A stretch of 64,000 nucleotides of DNA from Cellulophaga fucicola (GCF_900119145.1 NZ_FPIY01000005.1:176034-240033); one strand, 5' to 3'; positions 16,533 through 27,008 are shown, numbered from the stretch's first letter. Made by a program: numbers and translations. The notes: generated by a model from the letters alone, not told the origin.

Positions 16533-19148
16533 ATGAAATCTCAAGAAATAAGATCTCAATTTTTAGAATTTTTTCAGGATAAAGGACATAAAATTGTTTC
16601 TTCTGCCCCAATGGTCATTAAAGATGATCCTACCCTAATGTTCACTAATGCTGGGATGAACCAGTTTAAAGAATTTTTTCTTGGAAATACCGAAGCCAAA
16701 AACACTAGAGTTGTAGATACGCAAAAGTGTTTGCGTGTAAGTGGTAAGCATAATGACTTAGAAGAGGTTGGTAAAGATACATACCACCACACTATGTTTG
16801 AGATGTTGGGCAACTGGAGTTTTGGGGATTACTTTAAAGAAGAGGCTATTAATTGGGCTTGGGAGTTGTTAACAGAAGTTTTAAAGATTGATAAAAGTAC
16901 CTTGTACGTTACTGTTTTTGAGGGTAGCAAGGACAAGGATAACCTAGGTATGGACCAAGAAGCCTTAGATTTATGGAAAAAAATTATTCCAGAATCTCAA
17001 ATTCTTTTTGGGAATAAGAAAGATAATTTTTGGGAAATGGGAGACCAAGGACCTTGCGGACCTTGTTCAGAAATACACGTAGATATTAGGTCTGCAGAAG
17101 AGAGAGCAAAAGTTTCTGGTGTAGATTTAGTTAATATGGATCATCCGCAAGTTGTAGAGGTATGGAACTTGGTTTTTATGCAGTACAACCGTAAAGCAAA
17201 CGGAGATTTAGAGAACTTACCTGCTAAACACGTAGATACAGGTATGGGCTTTGAGCGTTTGTGTATGGTTATGCAGGGTGTGCAGTCTAATTACGATACA
17301 GATGTATTTACACCAATTATAAGAGAGATAGAAACTATTACAAACTCGACTTATAATAAAGACGAAGAAATAAATATTGCAATACGTGTTATTGCAGACC
17401 ATATAAGAGCGGTAGCTTTTTCTATTGCAGACGGACAATTGCCAAGTAATACTGGTGCTGGCTATGTAATACGTAGAATTTTAAGAAGAGCTATACGTTA
17501 CGGATTTACTTTTTTAAACACAAAAGAGCCGTTTATGTACAGGTTGGTAAATATACTAACCCAGACAATGGGTAGTGCTTTTCCAGAATTAAAAGAACAA
17601 AAACAACTTATAGAAAATGTGATAAAGGAAGAAGAGCATTCTTTCTTAAAAACATTAGATCAAGGCTTGGTGTTGTTAGATAGCGTAATAGCAAATGCAA
17701 CAACAAAAACTGTTGATGGTAGAAAAGCTTTTGAGTTGTATGACACATATGGTTTTCCTATAGATTTAACTGCTTTAATTTTAAGTGAACGTGGCTTAGC
17801 TTTAGATGAAAAAGGTTTTGATGAAGCTATGCAAGAACAGAAGAAGAGATCTAGGTCTGCTTCTGAAGTTTCTAAAGAAGATTGGGAAGTTCTATTGCAA
17901 GACGCCGAACAAGAATTTGTTGGGTATGATGCTTTAGAAACGAATGTGCGTTTGGTAAAATACAGAAAGGTAACTTCTAAAAAAGATGGCGAGCAATACC
18001 AGTTGGTGTTTAATTTAACTCCGTTTTACGCTGAAGGAGGCGGACAAGTAGGAGATAAAGGATATTTAGAAGCGCCTAACGGAGACGTTGTTTACATTTT
18101 AGATACGAAGAAAGAAAATAATGAAATTTTTCATTTAACTAAAAACTTACCTAAAAATACGGGCGATACATTTAGAGCTGTTGTAGATAGTAAACAACGC
18201 CAAAGAACAGCAAGTAATCATACAGCAACACACTTATTGCACCAAGCATTAAGAGAGATTTTAGGCACGCATGTAGAACAAAAAGGTTCTGCTGTACACT
18301 CTAAGTATTTACGTTTCGATTTTTCTCATTTCTCTAAAGTAACTACTGAGCAATTAAGAGAAGTTGAAGATTTTGTAAATGCAAGAATAGAAGGTAATTT
18401 ACCTTTAGAAGAGAAACGTAACATACCAATGCAAGAGGCTTTAGATGCTGGTGCAATGGCATTGTTTGGAGAGAAGTACGGAGATACGGTTAGACTTATT
18501 CGTTTTGGACAGTCTGTAGAACTTTGTGGAGGAACACACGTGCAAAATACAGGAGATATTTGGCATTTTAAAATTAAGTCTGAAGGTGCAGTTGCATCTG
18601 GAATACGTAGAATAGAGGCTATTACTTCTGATGCTGTTAAAGATTTTTATGCTACAAATAGTGTGGTATTAACAAATATAAAAGATGTATTAAGCAATGC
18701 TAAAGATCCAGTAAAAGCTGTAGTTTCTTTACAAGAAGAAAATAGTAAGCTTAAAAAGGAAATAGAACAATTATTAAAAGATAAAGCCAAAAGTTTAAAA
18801 GGTGATTTAATTAGTGAATTGCAAGAAGTAAATGGCGTTCAGTTTTTAGCTAAGAAAGTAGATTTAGATCCTTCGGGAATTAAAGATTTATGTTTTGAAA
18901 TGGGTGCTAATGCTAAAAACATGTTCTTGCTTTTTGGAGCAGAAAATAATGGTAAGGCAACATTATCTTGTTACATTTCTAAAGAATTAGCTGGCGAGAA
19001 AGATTTAAATGCAGGTACCATTGTACGCGAACTTGGAAAGTATATTCAAGGTGGCGGTGGCGGACAGCCATTTTTTGCAACTGCAGGAGGTAAAAATCCT
19101 GGCGGAATAGCAGAGGCTTTAGAAAAGTCAGTATTTTATATAAATTAA
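16533..19148 (+). CDS. alaS: Alanine--tRNA ligase
   Basis: AlaRS charges tRNA-Ala in the cytoplasm. The 871-residue product is full length. It has the class-II catalytic domain (N-terminal [20 protein letters not shown], then [14 protein letters not shown]), the tRNA-recognition helices, the editing domain with [11 protein letters not shown] (~565-575) and CGGTHV (zinc site, ~665-670), and a C-terminal coiled coil plus a DHHA1 domain ending in the [20 protein letters not shown] glycine-rich loop. No key motif is missing. The next gene follows after 10 bases and may be co-transcribed. Confidence 0.98.
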   Translation: MKSQEIRSQFLEFFQDKGHKIVSSAPMVIKDDPTLMFTNAGMNQFKEFFLGNTEAKNTRVVDTQKCLRVSGKHNDLEEVGKDTYHHTMFEMLGNWSFGDYFKEEAINWAWELLTEVLKIDKSTLYVTVFEGSKDKDNLGMDQEALDLWKKIIPESQILFGNKKDNFWEMGDQGPCGPCSEIHVDIRSAEERAKVSGVDLVNMDHPQVVEVWNLVFMQYNRKANGDLENLPAKHVDTGMGFERLCMVMQGVQSNYDTDVFTPIIREIETITNSTYNKDEEINIAIRVIADHIRAVAFSIADGQLPSNTGAGYVIRRILRRAIRYGFTFLNTKEPFMYRLVNILTQTMGSAFPELKEQKQLIENVIKEEEHSFLKTLDQGLVLLDSVIANATTKTVDGRKAFELYDTYGFPIDLTALILSERGLALDEKGFDEAMQEQKKRSRSASEVSKEDWEVLLQDAEQEFVGYDALETNVRLVKYRKVTSKKDGEQYQLVFNLTPFYAEGGGQVGDKGYLEAPNGDVVYILDTKKENNEIFHLTKNLPKNTGDTFRAVVDSKQRQRTASNHTATHLLHQALREILGTHVEQKGSAVHSKYLRFDFSHFSKVTTEQLREVEDFVNARIEGNLPLEEKRNIPMQEALDAGAMALFGEKYGDTVRLIRFGQSVELCGGTHVQNTGDIWHFKIKSEGAVASGIRRIEAITSDAVKDFYATNSVVLTNIKDVLSNAKDPVKAVVSLQEENSKLKKEIEQLLKDKAKSLKGDLISELQEVNGVQFLAKKVDLDPSGIKDLCFEMGANAKNMFLLFGAENNGKATLSCYISKELAGEKDLNAGTIVRELGKYIQGGGGGQPFFATAGGKNPGGIAEALEKSVFYIN

Positions 19149-19158
19149 AAAATAATCT

Positions 19159-20109
19159 ATGAAACTACAAACTAAAGTACCACTTAAGCAGAGTACGTTT
19201 CAAATAGACTATTCTAGTAAGTTGTTGTTATTGGGTTCTTGCTTTGCAGAGCACATTGGTAGCAAGTTTACTTATTTTAAAATGCAATCAGAAACCAACC
19301 CGTTTGGTATTTTGTTTCATCCAAAGGCAATAGAGCAGTTGGTGCAAAATGCAGTTTTAAAAGAAGAATATACAGAGAAAGATATATTTAACCAGAATGA
19401 GCGTTGGCATTGTTTCAACGCTCATTCTGTTTTAAGTACACCATCAAAACAAGAATTACTACAAAATTTAAATTCAGCTGTAGCACAAACTAATACTTGT
19501 ATTAGCACTGCAACACACGTTGTAATTACATTAGGAACAGCTTGGGTGTATAAACATTTAAGTTTAGGTAAAGTAGTTGCTAACTGTCATAAAGTGCAGC
19601 AGAAGGAGTTTAATAAGCAATTGTTAACTGTGGAAGAAATAGAGGTAAGTCTACAACAGATAATTACATTAGTTAAAAAGATAAACCCTACTACTAAATT
19701 TTTATTTACAGTGTCTCCTGTAAGGCATATAAAAGATGGTTTTATAGAAAACCAACGTAGCAAGTCTCATTTGTTAACTGCGGTACACAATGTAATAGAG
19801 CGTAATTTAAACTTTGCTTTTTATTTTCCTAGTTATGAAATTATGATGGATGAGTTACGCGATTATCGTTTTTATAAAGATGATATGGTGCATCCTAGTA
19901 GTTTGGCTGTAGATTATATTTGGGAGAAGTTTGCAGATAATTGGCTTACTAAAGAAGCATTGGTAACAGCTGAAAAGGTAGCTTCCGTGCAAAGAGGATT
20001 ACTGCATAGACCTTTTAATAGTGAGTCTAAAGAACATCAAAAGTTTTTAAAATCCTTAGAAGAAAAAATTACGTATCTTCAAAAAGAATATCCATTTATC
20101 ATATTTTAA
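19159..20109 (+). CDS. GSCFA-domain protein
   Basis: This 316-residue protein is defined by the GSCFA motif, seen here as LLLGSCFAEHIGSKF (residues ~27-41). It is an SGNH-hydrolase-like domain in which the Ser of GSC and a late Asp-x-x-His are candidate catalytic residues; KDDMVHPS near residue 240 fits the latter. There is no signal peptide, so it is likely cytoplasmic. It lies 10 bases after alaS and 2 bases before the DUF4230 gene, forming a tight unit. The family is often assumed to act on polysaccharide or lipid esters, but no substrate is known. Confidence 0.9.
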   Translation: MKLQTKVPLKQSTFQIDYSSKLLLLGSCFAEHIGSKFTYFKMQSETNPFGILFHPKAIEQLVQNAVLKEEYTEKDIFNQNERWHCFNAHSVLSTPSKQELLQNLNSAVAQTNTCISTATHVVITLGTAWVYKHLSLGKVVANCHKVQQKEFNKQLLTVEEIEVSLQQIITLVKKINPTTKFLFTVSPVRHIKDGFIENQRSKSHLLTAVHNVIERNLNFAFYFPSYEIMMDELRDYRFYKDDMVHPSSLAVDYIWEKFADNWLTKEALVTAEKVASVQRGLLHRPFNSESKEHQKFLKSLEEKITYLQKEYPFIIF

Positions 20110-20111
20110 TT

Positions 20112-20732
20112 ATGAAGAGAATCCTTGTCGGAATTATAATTATTTTAGTGGCTTTACTAGTTTTTAAAACTTGTGCAGACAAAAAAGAAGAAAACTCTAT
20201 TCTACAAGAAAACTCTATGCTTATACAGCAGCAAATACAAAATGTGACTAAGTTAATAGTCACAGAAGGTCATTTTGCTGAGGTGTATAATTACAAAGAT
20301 TCCCAACAACTTTTTGGGCCTTTAATTACAGCAGAAAAAAAAGCGTTAGTAGTTGTAAATGCAGATGTGACTGTAGCATACGATTTAAGTAAGATAGATT
20401 TTGAGGTTGATGAAGAAAATAGAATATTAATTCTTAAAAAAATTCCGGAACCAGAAATTAAAGTTTATCCAGATTACGAGTATTATGATGTTACTGCAGA
20501 TTTTTTGAATCAGTTTGATGCTAGTGACTATAATAAAATTAAGAAAAACGTAAAAGCATCATTGCTTAAAAAGGTTGAAAATTCGTCCTTAAAAACAAAT
20601 GCAAAAAATAGACTTTTAAGTGAGCTTTCTAAATTCTATGTGTTAACAAACTCTTTGGGGTGGACACTGCAATACAATGAAACCCCTATAAAAAATATAG
20701 AGGAATTAAATGAGATTAAAATCTTAGACTAG
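20112..20732 (+). CDS. DUF4230-domain membrane-anchored protein
   Basis: This 206-residue protein has an N-terminal signal-anchor (ILVGIIIILVALLVFKTCAD, residues ~4-23). A beta-rich domain follows (TKLIVTEGHFAEVYNYKD, then TAEKKALVVVNADVTVAYDL), typical of DUF4230. A helical C-terminal third with a LLSELSKFY segment completes it. The family is widespread, membrane-tethered and of unknown role. It begins 2 bases after the GSCFA gene and ends 8 bases before the convergent hydroxylase gene, so the transcripts may overlap at the ends. Confidence 0.85.
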   Translation: MKRILVGIIIILVALLVFKTCADKKEENSILQENSMLIQQQIQNVTKLIVTEGHFAEVYNYKDSQQLFGPLITAEKKALVVVNADVTVAYDLSKIDFEVDEENRILILKKIPEPEIKVYPDYEYYDVTADFLNQFDASDYNKIKKNVKASLLKKVENSSLKTNAKNRLLSELSKFYVLTNSLGWTLQYNETPIKNIEELNEIKILD

Positions 20733-20740
20733 TGTTGCAA

Positions 20741-22492
20741 TTATGCAACTAAACTTTTGTTTACTAGCTCCAAACCGTCATCAATTAAATGTCCAACTTT
20801 AGGGTTGTTTTGTTTTACGGTCTCTAAGTGATCTACAATTTCTTTCGCAAAATCATTATCATTATTAGCTTTTGCCAATTCGTATAACTCAACTGGTAAT
20901 AACCAATCTGTAGGATAGTTACTTTTTACTTCCTTAAAAACTTTGTTTCTAGAAATAGTAGTGTTAATGCCTTCTCTAAACTCGCGTACTTGTTTGTATA
21001 GTTTTTCTAGCTCCGTATTAGCTTCTGTTTGTTTTGCTTTAATAGTTTCTTCAGTAATGCTGTGTGTAATTAAATCAAAACTACTTAAATCGGCAGGGCC
21101 ATTAAAAGCAGATACAATGTTTTCTCCAACAGCCATATGGTATAGTCCCCATTCAGGACTAAACAATACTGTTTCCTCTTTTGTTACCGTACAATTATCA
21201 AATGTAATTAGAACAATTTCACCTTTAAGGTTACGTGTACCAGTTATAATGCTTCCTTCAACTTTAATACCGCCTTCAAATTCTAGTGTAATGGTTTGTC
21301 CTTCAAATATATTATACGCTTTTAAATCGCGCGGACTCATATCTTCTATGGCCAAATTAATACCTTTAAGTTTTCCTATAGGAGAGCCAAAACCATCTGC
21401 GTGGTGTTTTGTACTATGGCCAACTAATTCTTTTTCTCTATAAGATAAAGCAGTTTTACCTGTAGTTTGTATGTAGCTTGGTTTTCCTTTATGTGTTAAT
21501 ACATTAGAGAAAACGCCAGAAATTTGTAAGCCAGTACTAAGTTCTATGGTTCCTAAAGCTTTAGAGTCTATAAGTTTGTTTACCCCATCTAAACCACCAG
21601 TACGTAAAGCCATTGTATTAGCAAATTCTTCTAAAACCTGACTTAAAAAAGCAAAGTCTGGTGTTACAAAAAGTTGAGGTTGTGGTTGGGTAATATCAAA
21701 AGATTTATGAGCAGCTTCACTAGAGTAGTTTAATTTTTTTACTTCATTCGTCATACACCAAGCACTTTCTCCGATAGAAGAAAGTAAACCTGCTCCATAT
21801 ATTTTAGGGTTTTCAGTAGTGCCAATTAAGCCATACTCAACAGTCCACCAGTGTAAATTACGAATCAACGCCATTTCACTAGGTTCGCCCATATTATTTT
21901 GTAAATCTTCTACGTGTTTTTCTGCTTTCTCTATTTCTTTTTGGTCATATCCTGCAGCTTCTTTTATAATAGATAAGTGTCTAACAGCCTCATATAATTC
22001 GTAATCTTTACCGCTAGAAATAGCTTTGCAGCCAATTTCGCCAAAACGTCTTAAGTATTCTGCATACTCTGGATTTGCAATAATAGGAGCGTGCCCAGCA
22101 CCTTCGTGAATAATGTCTGGTGCAGGTGTGTATTCTATATTTCCTAGTTGTCTAATATCTGAAGCTATAACTAAAACATTATATGCTTGGAATTCCATAA
22201 AGGCAGAAGGTGGTATAAAACCATCTACAGCAACAGCTGCCCAACCTATTTCTTCCAAAATACGGTTCATACCATACATGTTTGGAATGTTCTCTATTGA
22301 GATTCCTGTTTTTTTTAATCCGTCTATATAAGATGTGTGTGCAACTTTACTTAAATAATCTACGTTTTTACGCATTACATAACGCCAAACAGCCTGGTTA
22401 ATTGGTGTATAATCCTCATAGTCTTGAGGTTTTATATACTGTTTTAAATGTGTAGGTAGTTTATCTAATATGTAATTACTTGTATAAGACAT
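20741..22492 (-). CDS. Aromatic amino acid hydroxylase (phenylalanine 4-monooxygenase type), long form
   Basis: This non-haem iron, pterin-dependent monooxygenase is predicted to convert phenylalanine to tyrosine. The catalytic domain occupies about residues 20-320. HEGAGH gives H129 and H134, and E219 in TVEYGL completes the 2-His-1-Glu iron triad. At 583 residues it is about twice the length of proteobacterial PhhA (~260-300). The extra ~260 C-terminal residues (from about 325) carry beta-rich sequence with GRx-free, unrecognised repeats and a helical end. The N-terminal ACT regulatory domain of animal enzymes is absent. It is monocistronic. Substrate choice (Phe versus Trp) cannot be decided from these motifs. 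Confidence 0.88.
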   Translation of the reverse strand: MSYTSNYILDKLPTHLKQYIKPQDYEDYTPINQAVWRYVMRKNVDYLSKVAHTSYIDGLKKTGISIENIPNMYGMNRILEEIGWAAVAVDGFIPPSAFMEFQAYNVLVIASDIRQLGNIEYTPAPDIIHEGAGHAPIIANPEYAEYLRRFGEIGCKAISSGKDYELYEAVRHLSIIKEAAGYDQKEIEKAEKHVEDLQNNMGEPSEMALIRNLHWWTVEYGLIGTTENPKIYGAGLLSSIGESAWCMTNEVKKLNYSSEAAHKSFDITQPQPQLFVTPDFAFLSQVLEEFANTMALRTGGLDGVNKLIDSKALGTIELSTGLQISGVFSNVLTHKGKPSYIQTTGKTALSYREKELVGHSTKHHADGFGSPIGKLKGINLAIEDMSPRDLKAYNIFEGQTITLEFEGGIKVEGSIITGTRNLKGEIVLITFDNCTVTKEETVLFSPEWGLYHMAVGENIVSAFNGPADLSSFDLITHSITEETIKAKQTEANTELEKLYKQVREFREGINTTISRNKVFKEVKSNYPTDWLLPVELYELAKANNDNDFAKEIVDHLETVKQNNPKVGHLIDDGLELVNKSLVA

Positions 22493-22611
22493 TGCACGTT
22501 ATGTTAGCTATTTAACTTAATGGCATTAAAGGTACGAAATTGGAAAATGATTTTAGTTTTATTTAGCTGAAATAAACAATTATAGCAAAGAGAAACTATT
22601 GAGTTTAAACC

Positions 22612-22639
22612 AAAAAAAAGCCGCTTTTTTAAAGCGGCT
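22612..22639 (-). terminator. Rho-independent terminator of the DUF4136 gene
   Basis: AGCCGCTTT (22619-22627) pairs with AAAGCGGCT (22631-22639). The A8 run at 22612-22619 becomes a U tract on the minus strand, just after the DUF4136 stop codon. Confidence 0.85.
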
Positions 22640-22647
22640 GATATTAT

Positions 22648-23202
22648 TTATTTAGAAGCTAACTCCGGCGGATAAGCTTCAAGTATTTGAGAAACAAATT
22701 CTCTTATACGTTGTTCTTTCTTTTCTATGTTGCTAGTGTTGTTTAATGTACCAATACCGCGACCTTGCCAAACAAGCTCTTTGTTTTTAGAGTCTATAAG
22801 ATCTATATATAAAGAACCTTCTGTGCTTGTAGAAACATTATTTCTGTTAAAACCATTACCGTAGTAGTAAGGATTCCAACCCCAACCAAAACCACCACCC
22901 CAGTAGTTGTTGTAAATATCTACACGTTCTTTTTCTTTGGTAAAAATACTAACTAAGATATCTGGAGTACTAGATTTTACAAAACCTCTAGAACTCATTT
23001 CTGCGTCTATTGCTTTTAAAATTCTTTTTTTATCAAGATCAGATATTTGTGCCTTATCTATTCCTGTCTTATAAAAAGCATATGTTTTGTATGTGTCAAA
23101 GCTTGCTTCTTTGTCATAATCAGATAATACACGTACCGAAGTACAAGAGCTAAAAAGAACCAGAGCAAGTATAGGTACTATTGCTAATTTTAATGCTTTC
23201 AT
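22648..23202 (-). CDS. DUF4136 lipoprotein
   Basis: This 184-residue protein has a lipoprotein signal peptide (MKALKLAIVPILALVLFSSC; lipidated Cys at ~20). The DUF4136 domain follows: SVRVLSDYDKEASFDTYKTY, DKKRILKAIDAEMSSRGF (~60-77), a Gly/Tyr/Trp/Asn-rich loop (~100-122) and LYIDLIDSKNKELVWQGRG (~131-149). It is expected in the cell envelope facing the periplasm. The function of the family is unknown. It is a single-gene unit with its own terminator. Confidence 0.9.
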   Translation of the reverse strand: MKALKLAIVPILALVLFSSCTSVRVLSDYDKEASFDTYKTYAFYKTGIDKAQISDLDKKRILKAIDAEMSSRGFVKSSTPDILVSIFTKEKERVDIYNNYWGGGFGWGWNPYYYGNGFNRNNVSTSTEGSLYIDLIDSKNKELVWQGRGIGTLNNTSNIEKKEQRIREFVSQILEAYPPELASK

Positions 23203-23284
23203 ATTTTTGATGTTTTAGTTTATAAAAATAACACAAAAACTGTGCCGTTACGTTCTAAATGATTGGTCTTAAGTGCTTTTTAAT

Positions 23285-23446
23285 TTATTTTTGAGTATTT
23301 GTCTTTGTGTTATAGCCATAAGGACAATGTCTGCAACCGCTTTCACAGCAATAACCTCTTCTTGTGTGGTACTGCTCTGTAAAGACTCTGTATCCTTCTT
23401 TTGATAAATAATAATCGCCCTCTATAGGTTGAAGTATTTTTTTCAT
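23285..23446 (-). CDS. DUF5522 small cysteine-rich protein
   Basis: This 53-residue protein begins at ATG 23444-23446; an in-frame TTG at 23489-23491 would add 15 unlikely residues. It contains EGDYYLSKEGYRVFTEQYH and then RRGYCCESGCRHCPYGY, the four-cysteine signature of DUF5522. The clustered cysteines suggest a metal or Fe-S site. That is inference; the family has no known activity. It lies alone between the DUF4136 gene and a divergent small gene. Confidence 0.85.
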   Translation of the reverse strand: MKKILQPIEGDYYLSKEGYRVFTEQYHTRRGYCCESGCRHCPYGYNTKTNTQK

Positions 23447-23614
23447 ATTTGTAAAATTACGTGTTTTTCCATTAAGTACGTAAAAACGCAATTGTTAAAA
23501 TAGAAAAATAGTTGGTAATCGGTGTTTTTTAGTGGTTGAACGTTTTGTGTCTTAAAAATGGTATAATTTATGTTCTAACCTATTAAATTTGACATTGTTA
23601 ATTAATCCCAATAT

Positions 23615-23944
23615 ATGATTTTAGTTTCAAAACTCTTCTTTAGAAAAAATTATGTAGGCCTATCATTATGGCCTTTTATAATTTTAAAGAGTGATGCTCT
23701 AAAGGCAGATGATACATTAATTAATCACGAAAAAATACATTTAAGGCAACAACTAGAACTTTTAGTTTTACCTTTTTACATTTTGTATTTATCAGAATTT
23801 GCAATACGTTGTTTAGTTTACAGGGATAGTTATAAGGCATATCAAAATCTTAGTTTTGAGCGTGAGGCTTATTTTAATGAAGATAACCCTAATTATTTAA
23901 ATGAACGTAGACCCTTCAGTTTTATTAAATATCTTTGGCGCTGA
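23615..23944 (+). CDS. Small membrane-associated protein with an HExxH motif
   Basis: This 109-residue protein has HEKIHLRQQLELLVLPFYIL (about residues 39-58): a zincin-like HExxH followed at once by a hydrophobic helix, then FEREAYFNED near residue 83, where E or D could be a third metal ligand. The arrangement recalls the core of M56/M48-type membrane peptidases, but it is far too short to be a complete one. No signal peptide is seen. It lies 12 bases before the deaminase gene and is probably co-transcribed with it. I do not assign an enzymatic function. Confidence 0.7.
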   Translation: MILVSKLFFRKNYVGLSLWPFIILKSDALKADDTLINHEKIHLRQQLELLVLPFYILYLSEFAIRCLVYRDSYKAYQNLSFEREAYFNEDNPNYLNERRPFSFIKYLWR

Positions 23945-23956
23945 AAATAATAAAAC

Positions 23957-24865
23957 GTGAAAGTTTTAAATCAGCAAGTACAGCTTCCTATTCTAACAGA
24001 AAAAAATATATCGCTCTATATTAAAAGAGAAGATATGTTACATCCTTTTATATCTGGGAACAAGTTTAGAAAATTAAAATACAATTTACTACAAGCACAA
24101 CAATTAAATGCTAAATCTATACTTACGTTTGGAGGTGCATTCTCTAACCATATTGCGGCAACTGCTTATGCAGGCAAGGAGAATGGCATAAAAACTATTG
24201 GGGTAATAAGAGGCGAAGAGTTAGCTGGTAAATGGCAGCAAAACCCAACACTTTCTTTTGCTAAAAAAAACGGAATGGAATTTAAGTTTGTGAGCAGAGA
24301 AACTTACAGAAAAAAGAACAATCCTGATTTTTTAACCGAATTAAAACATCAATATAAAGACAGTTTTATTCTACCGGAAGGTGGTGCAAACGACTTAGCT
24401 GTTAAAGGTTGTGAAGAAATTTTAACGGCAGAAGATAGTATGTTTAATATTGTCTGCAGTGCAGTGGGTACTGGTGGTACAATAGCTGGGGTTATAAATT
24501 CTACCAATAAAAACCAACGCGTTTTAGGTTTTCCTGCGTTAAAAGGTGATTTTTTAAAAGAAGATATTTGTAAATTTGCTCACAAGACAAATTGGGAGTT
24601 GTTAAAAGACTATCATTTTGGAGGTTATGCAAAGGTAACGCAAGAATTAATAGAGTTTATAAATTACTTTAGAACAGAAACAAACATACCTTTAGATCCT
24701 ATTTACACAGCTAAAATGTTGTTTGGTATTTTAGATCTTGTGCGTAAAGATTATTTTGCGCCTGGCACTAAAATTGTAGCAATACATACTGGCGGATTAC
24801 AAGGCATAGAAGGAATGAATAGTTTATTGAAAAAGAAAAAATTACCACTTATTAATGAGTATTAG
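23957..24865 (+). CDS. PLP-dependent ACC deaminase / D-cysteine desulfhydrase family protein
   Basis: This 302-residue fold-type-II PLP enzyme is annotated by family as 1-aminocyclopropane-1-carboxylate deaminase or D-cysteine desulfhydrase. The PLP lysine is K36 in SGNKFRKLKYN; FGGAFSNHIAATAYAG (~55-70) and GTGGTIAGVI (~171-180, phosphate loop) follow. The start is GTG at 23957. An ATG is lacking upstream, and residues MKVLNQ from the GTG give the normal N-terminus of the family. The end overlaps the glucosaminidase gene by 11 bases. In flavobacteria D-cysteine desulfhydration is the likelier activity, but sequence alone does not settle it. Confidence 0.88.
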   Translation: MKVLNQQVQLPILTEKNISLYIKREDMLHPFISGNKFRKLKYNLLQAQQLNAKSILTFGGAFSNHIAATAYAGKENGIKTIGVIRGEELAGKWQQNPTLSFAKKNGMEFKFVSRETYRKKNNPDFLTELKHQYKDSFILPEGGANDLAVKGCEEILTAEDSMFNIVCSAVGTGGTIAGVINSTNKNQRVLGFPALKGDFLKEDICKFAHKTNWELLKDYHFGGYAKVTQELIEFINYFRTETNIPLDPIYTAKMLFGILDLVRKDYFAPGTKIVAIHTGGLQGIEGMNSLLKKKKLPLINEY

Positions 24866-25697
24866 TATATATAAAAATAGTTTAAGGTTAGCTTCTAAGT
24901 TGGGTGTAGTTGTATTGTTAGTTTTTTTTGCTAGCTGTAAAGCAAAGAGAAGCACTACAAAAAAAAATCATAAAAGAGTTGTTACTGTATCACCTAGAGG
25001 AGATGTTAAAACAACAGGGGAGCCAATGGGGTTGCCAAAAGATGAAGGCCATTTTGTTAGTTTTGCAATAGAAAATACAGACGATTATATAAATACCTTT
25101 GCAGCAATAGCTCAAGATGAAATGAAATCTTATGGTATACCAGCAAGTATAACTATAGCACAGGGAATTTTAGAAAGTGGTTCTGGAAAGGGTGAGTTGG
25201 CTCGTAAAACAAATAATCATTTTGGCATAAAATGCCATACCGGTTGGGAGGGTGATTATGATTACCATGATGATGATGAAAAAGGAGAGTGTTTTAGAAA
25301 ATACAATCATCCAATGTATTCTTTTAGAGATCACAGTTTATTTTTAACAACTAGAGGGCGTTACTCTTTTTTATTTGACCTAGGGAGTAAAGATTATAAA
25401 GGTTGGGCAAAGGGTTTGCGTAAGGCAGGTTATGCAACAGATCCTAAATACCCACAAAAATTAATTTATCTAATAGAAAAATACAATCTTCATAAGTTTG
25501 ATGGCAAGCATAAAGCAGAACCTAGAAGTCCAAAAGAGTATGTTGTTAAAAGACATAAAGTAGCAGCAGGTGAAACACTGTACGCTATCTCTAAAATGTA
25601 CTTTATGGGTGTACCTGAGCTAATGGAGTTAAATAATTTAAAAAATACAAACCTACACGTAGGTCAAGAACTTATTGTAAAATATACTAAAAATTAA
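24855..25697 (+). CDS. Glucosaminidase-LysM lipoprotein (peptidoglycan hydrolase)
   Basis: This 280-residue lipoprotein (signal ending LLVFFASC, Cys at ~28) is predicted to cleave N-acetylglucosaminyl bonds in peptidoglycan. The glucosaminidase domain spans ~75-215, with SITIAQGILESGSGKGELAR (catalytic Glu in LESG), KTNNHFGIKCH and YPQKLIYLIEKYNL. A single LysM domain closes the protein (~232-277: HKVAAGETLYAISKMY to LHVGQELIVKY). It overlaps the preceding gene by 11 bases and precedes hemL by 9, so the three form one unit. Confidence 0.92.
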   Translation: MSISIYKNSLRLASKLGVVVLLVFFASCKAKRSTTKKNHKRVVTVSPRGDVKTTGEPMGLPKDEGHFVSFAIENTDDYINTFAAIAQDEMKSYGIPASITIAQGILESGSGKGELARKTNNHFGIKCHTGWEGDYDYHDDDEKGECFRKYNHPMYSFRDHSLFLTTRGRYSFLFDLGSKDYKGWAKGLRKAGYATDPKYPQKLIYLIEKYNLHKFDGKHKAEPRSPKEYVVKRHKVAAGETLYAISKMYFMGVPELMELNNLKNTNLHVGQELIVKYTKN

Positions 25698-25706
25698 ATC
25701 TTAAAA

Positions 25707-26987
25707 ATGATTTATAAAAGAAGCAGTGAACTTTTTAACGAAGCAAAAAAATACATACCAGGTGGTGTAAATTCTCCTGTAAGAGCTTTTAATGCTGTTG
25801 GTGGCGAACCTATTTTTGTAAAAGAGGCAAAAGGCGCTTATTTGTATGATGAAGATGGAAACAAGATTATAGATTACATAGCTTCTTGGGGGCCGTTAAT
25901 TTTAGGTCACGCTTACGATCCTGTAATTAATGCAGTAATAGAAAAAGCTAAAAAGGGAACTTCTTTTGGTATGCCTACAGAAATAGAAACCGAGTTAGCT
26001 AAGCTGGCAGTTTCTATGGTGCCTAACATAGATAAAATAAGATTTGTAAATAGTGGTACAGAAGCTTGTATGAGTGCTGTAAGGCTAGCAAGAGGTTTTA
26101 AAGGAAAAGATAAGATTATAAAATTTGCAGGTTGTTACCACGGCCATTCAGATTCTTTTTTAATACAAGCGGGTAGTGGTGCGGTTACTTTTGGTAGTCC
26201 AAACAGTCCTGGTGTAACAGAAGGAACGGCAAAAGATACTTTATTGGCAAATTATAACGATTTAGATAATGTAACTTCTATGGTGGCTGCAAACAAAGGA
26301 GAAATTGCAGCTATTATTATAGAACCAGTTGCTGGTAATATGGGGTGTATAATACCTTCTAAAGAATTTATTACTGGCTTAAGAGAGTTGTGTACAAAGG
26401 AAGGTATTTTGTTAATTTTTGATGAGGTTATGACTGGCTTTCGTTTAGGAAGAGGTGGTGCACAAGAAGTTTTAGGTGTAGATGCAGATATTGTAACTTT
26501 TGGTAAGGTTATAGGTGGCGGTTTACCTGTTGGTGCTTTTGCTGCTCGTGATGAAATTATGGATTATTTAGCTCCAAACGGACCTGTTTACCAAGCAGGA
26601 ACTTTAAGTGGTAATCCGTTAGCTATGAGTGCTGGTTTGGCTATGTTAACTGAGTTAAATAATAATCCTGATATTTTTAGAAGTTTAGCAGAGAAGACAG
26701 AATACTTGCATAAAGGTTTAGAGAAGGCTTTAGATAAAAAAGGAATTGCTTACCAAATTAATAGATTTGGTAGTATGATTTCTGTTCATTTTACTGATGA
26801 GCCAGTTATAGATTTTGAATCTTCAGCGAAAGGGAATAACGATACATTTAAAAAATATTTTCACGGAATGTTAAGTAAGGGTGTGTATTTGCCGCCAAGT
26901 GCTTTTGAAAGTTATTTTTTAAACGATGCATTATCGTATAAAGATTTAGATGATACTATTGCGGCTTTAGAGAGTTTAGATCTGTAA
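25707..26987 (+). CDS. hemL: Glutamate-1-semialdehyde 2,1-aminomutase
   Basis: HemL converts glutamate-1-semialdehyde to 5-aminolevulinate in the C5 route to haem. The 426-residue protein has the usual length. Its motifs include [11 protein letters not shown] (~18-28), [20 protein letters not shown] (~113-132), CYHGHSD (~143-149), FDEVMTGFR (~238-246) and the PLP lysine K267 in [14 protein letters not shown]. No motif is missing. A clear terminator follows. Confidence 0.97.
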   Translation: MIYKRSSELFNEAKKYIPGGVNSPVRAFNAVGGEPIFVKEAKGAYLYDEDGNKIIDYIASWGPLILGHAYDPVINAVIEKAKKGTSFGMPTEIETELAKLAVSMVPNIDKIRFVNSGTEACMSAVRLARGFKGKDKIIKFAGCYHGHSDSFLIQAGSGAVTFGSPNSPGVTEGTAKDTLLANYNDLDNVTSMVAANKGEIAAIIIEPVAGNMGCIIPSKEFITGLRELCTKEGILLIFDEVMTGFRLGRGGAQEVLGVDADIVTFGKVIGGGLPVGAFAARDEIMDYLAPNGPVYQAGTLSGNPLAMSAGLAMLTELNNNPDIFRSLAEKTEYLHKGLEKALDKKGIAYQINRFGSMISVHFTDEPVIDFESSAKGNNDTFKKYFHGMLSKGVYLPPSAFESYFLNDALSYKDLDDTIAALESLDL

Positions 26988-27008
26988 TTGTAAATAGAAA
27001 TAAATTAG

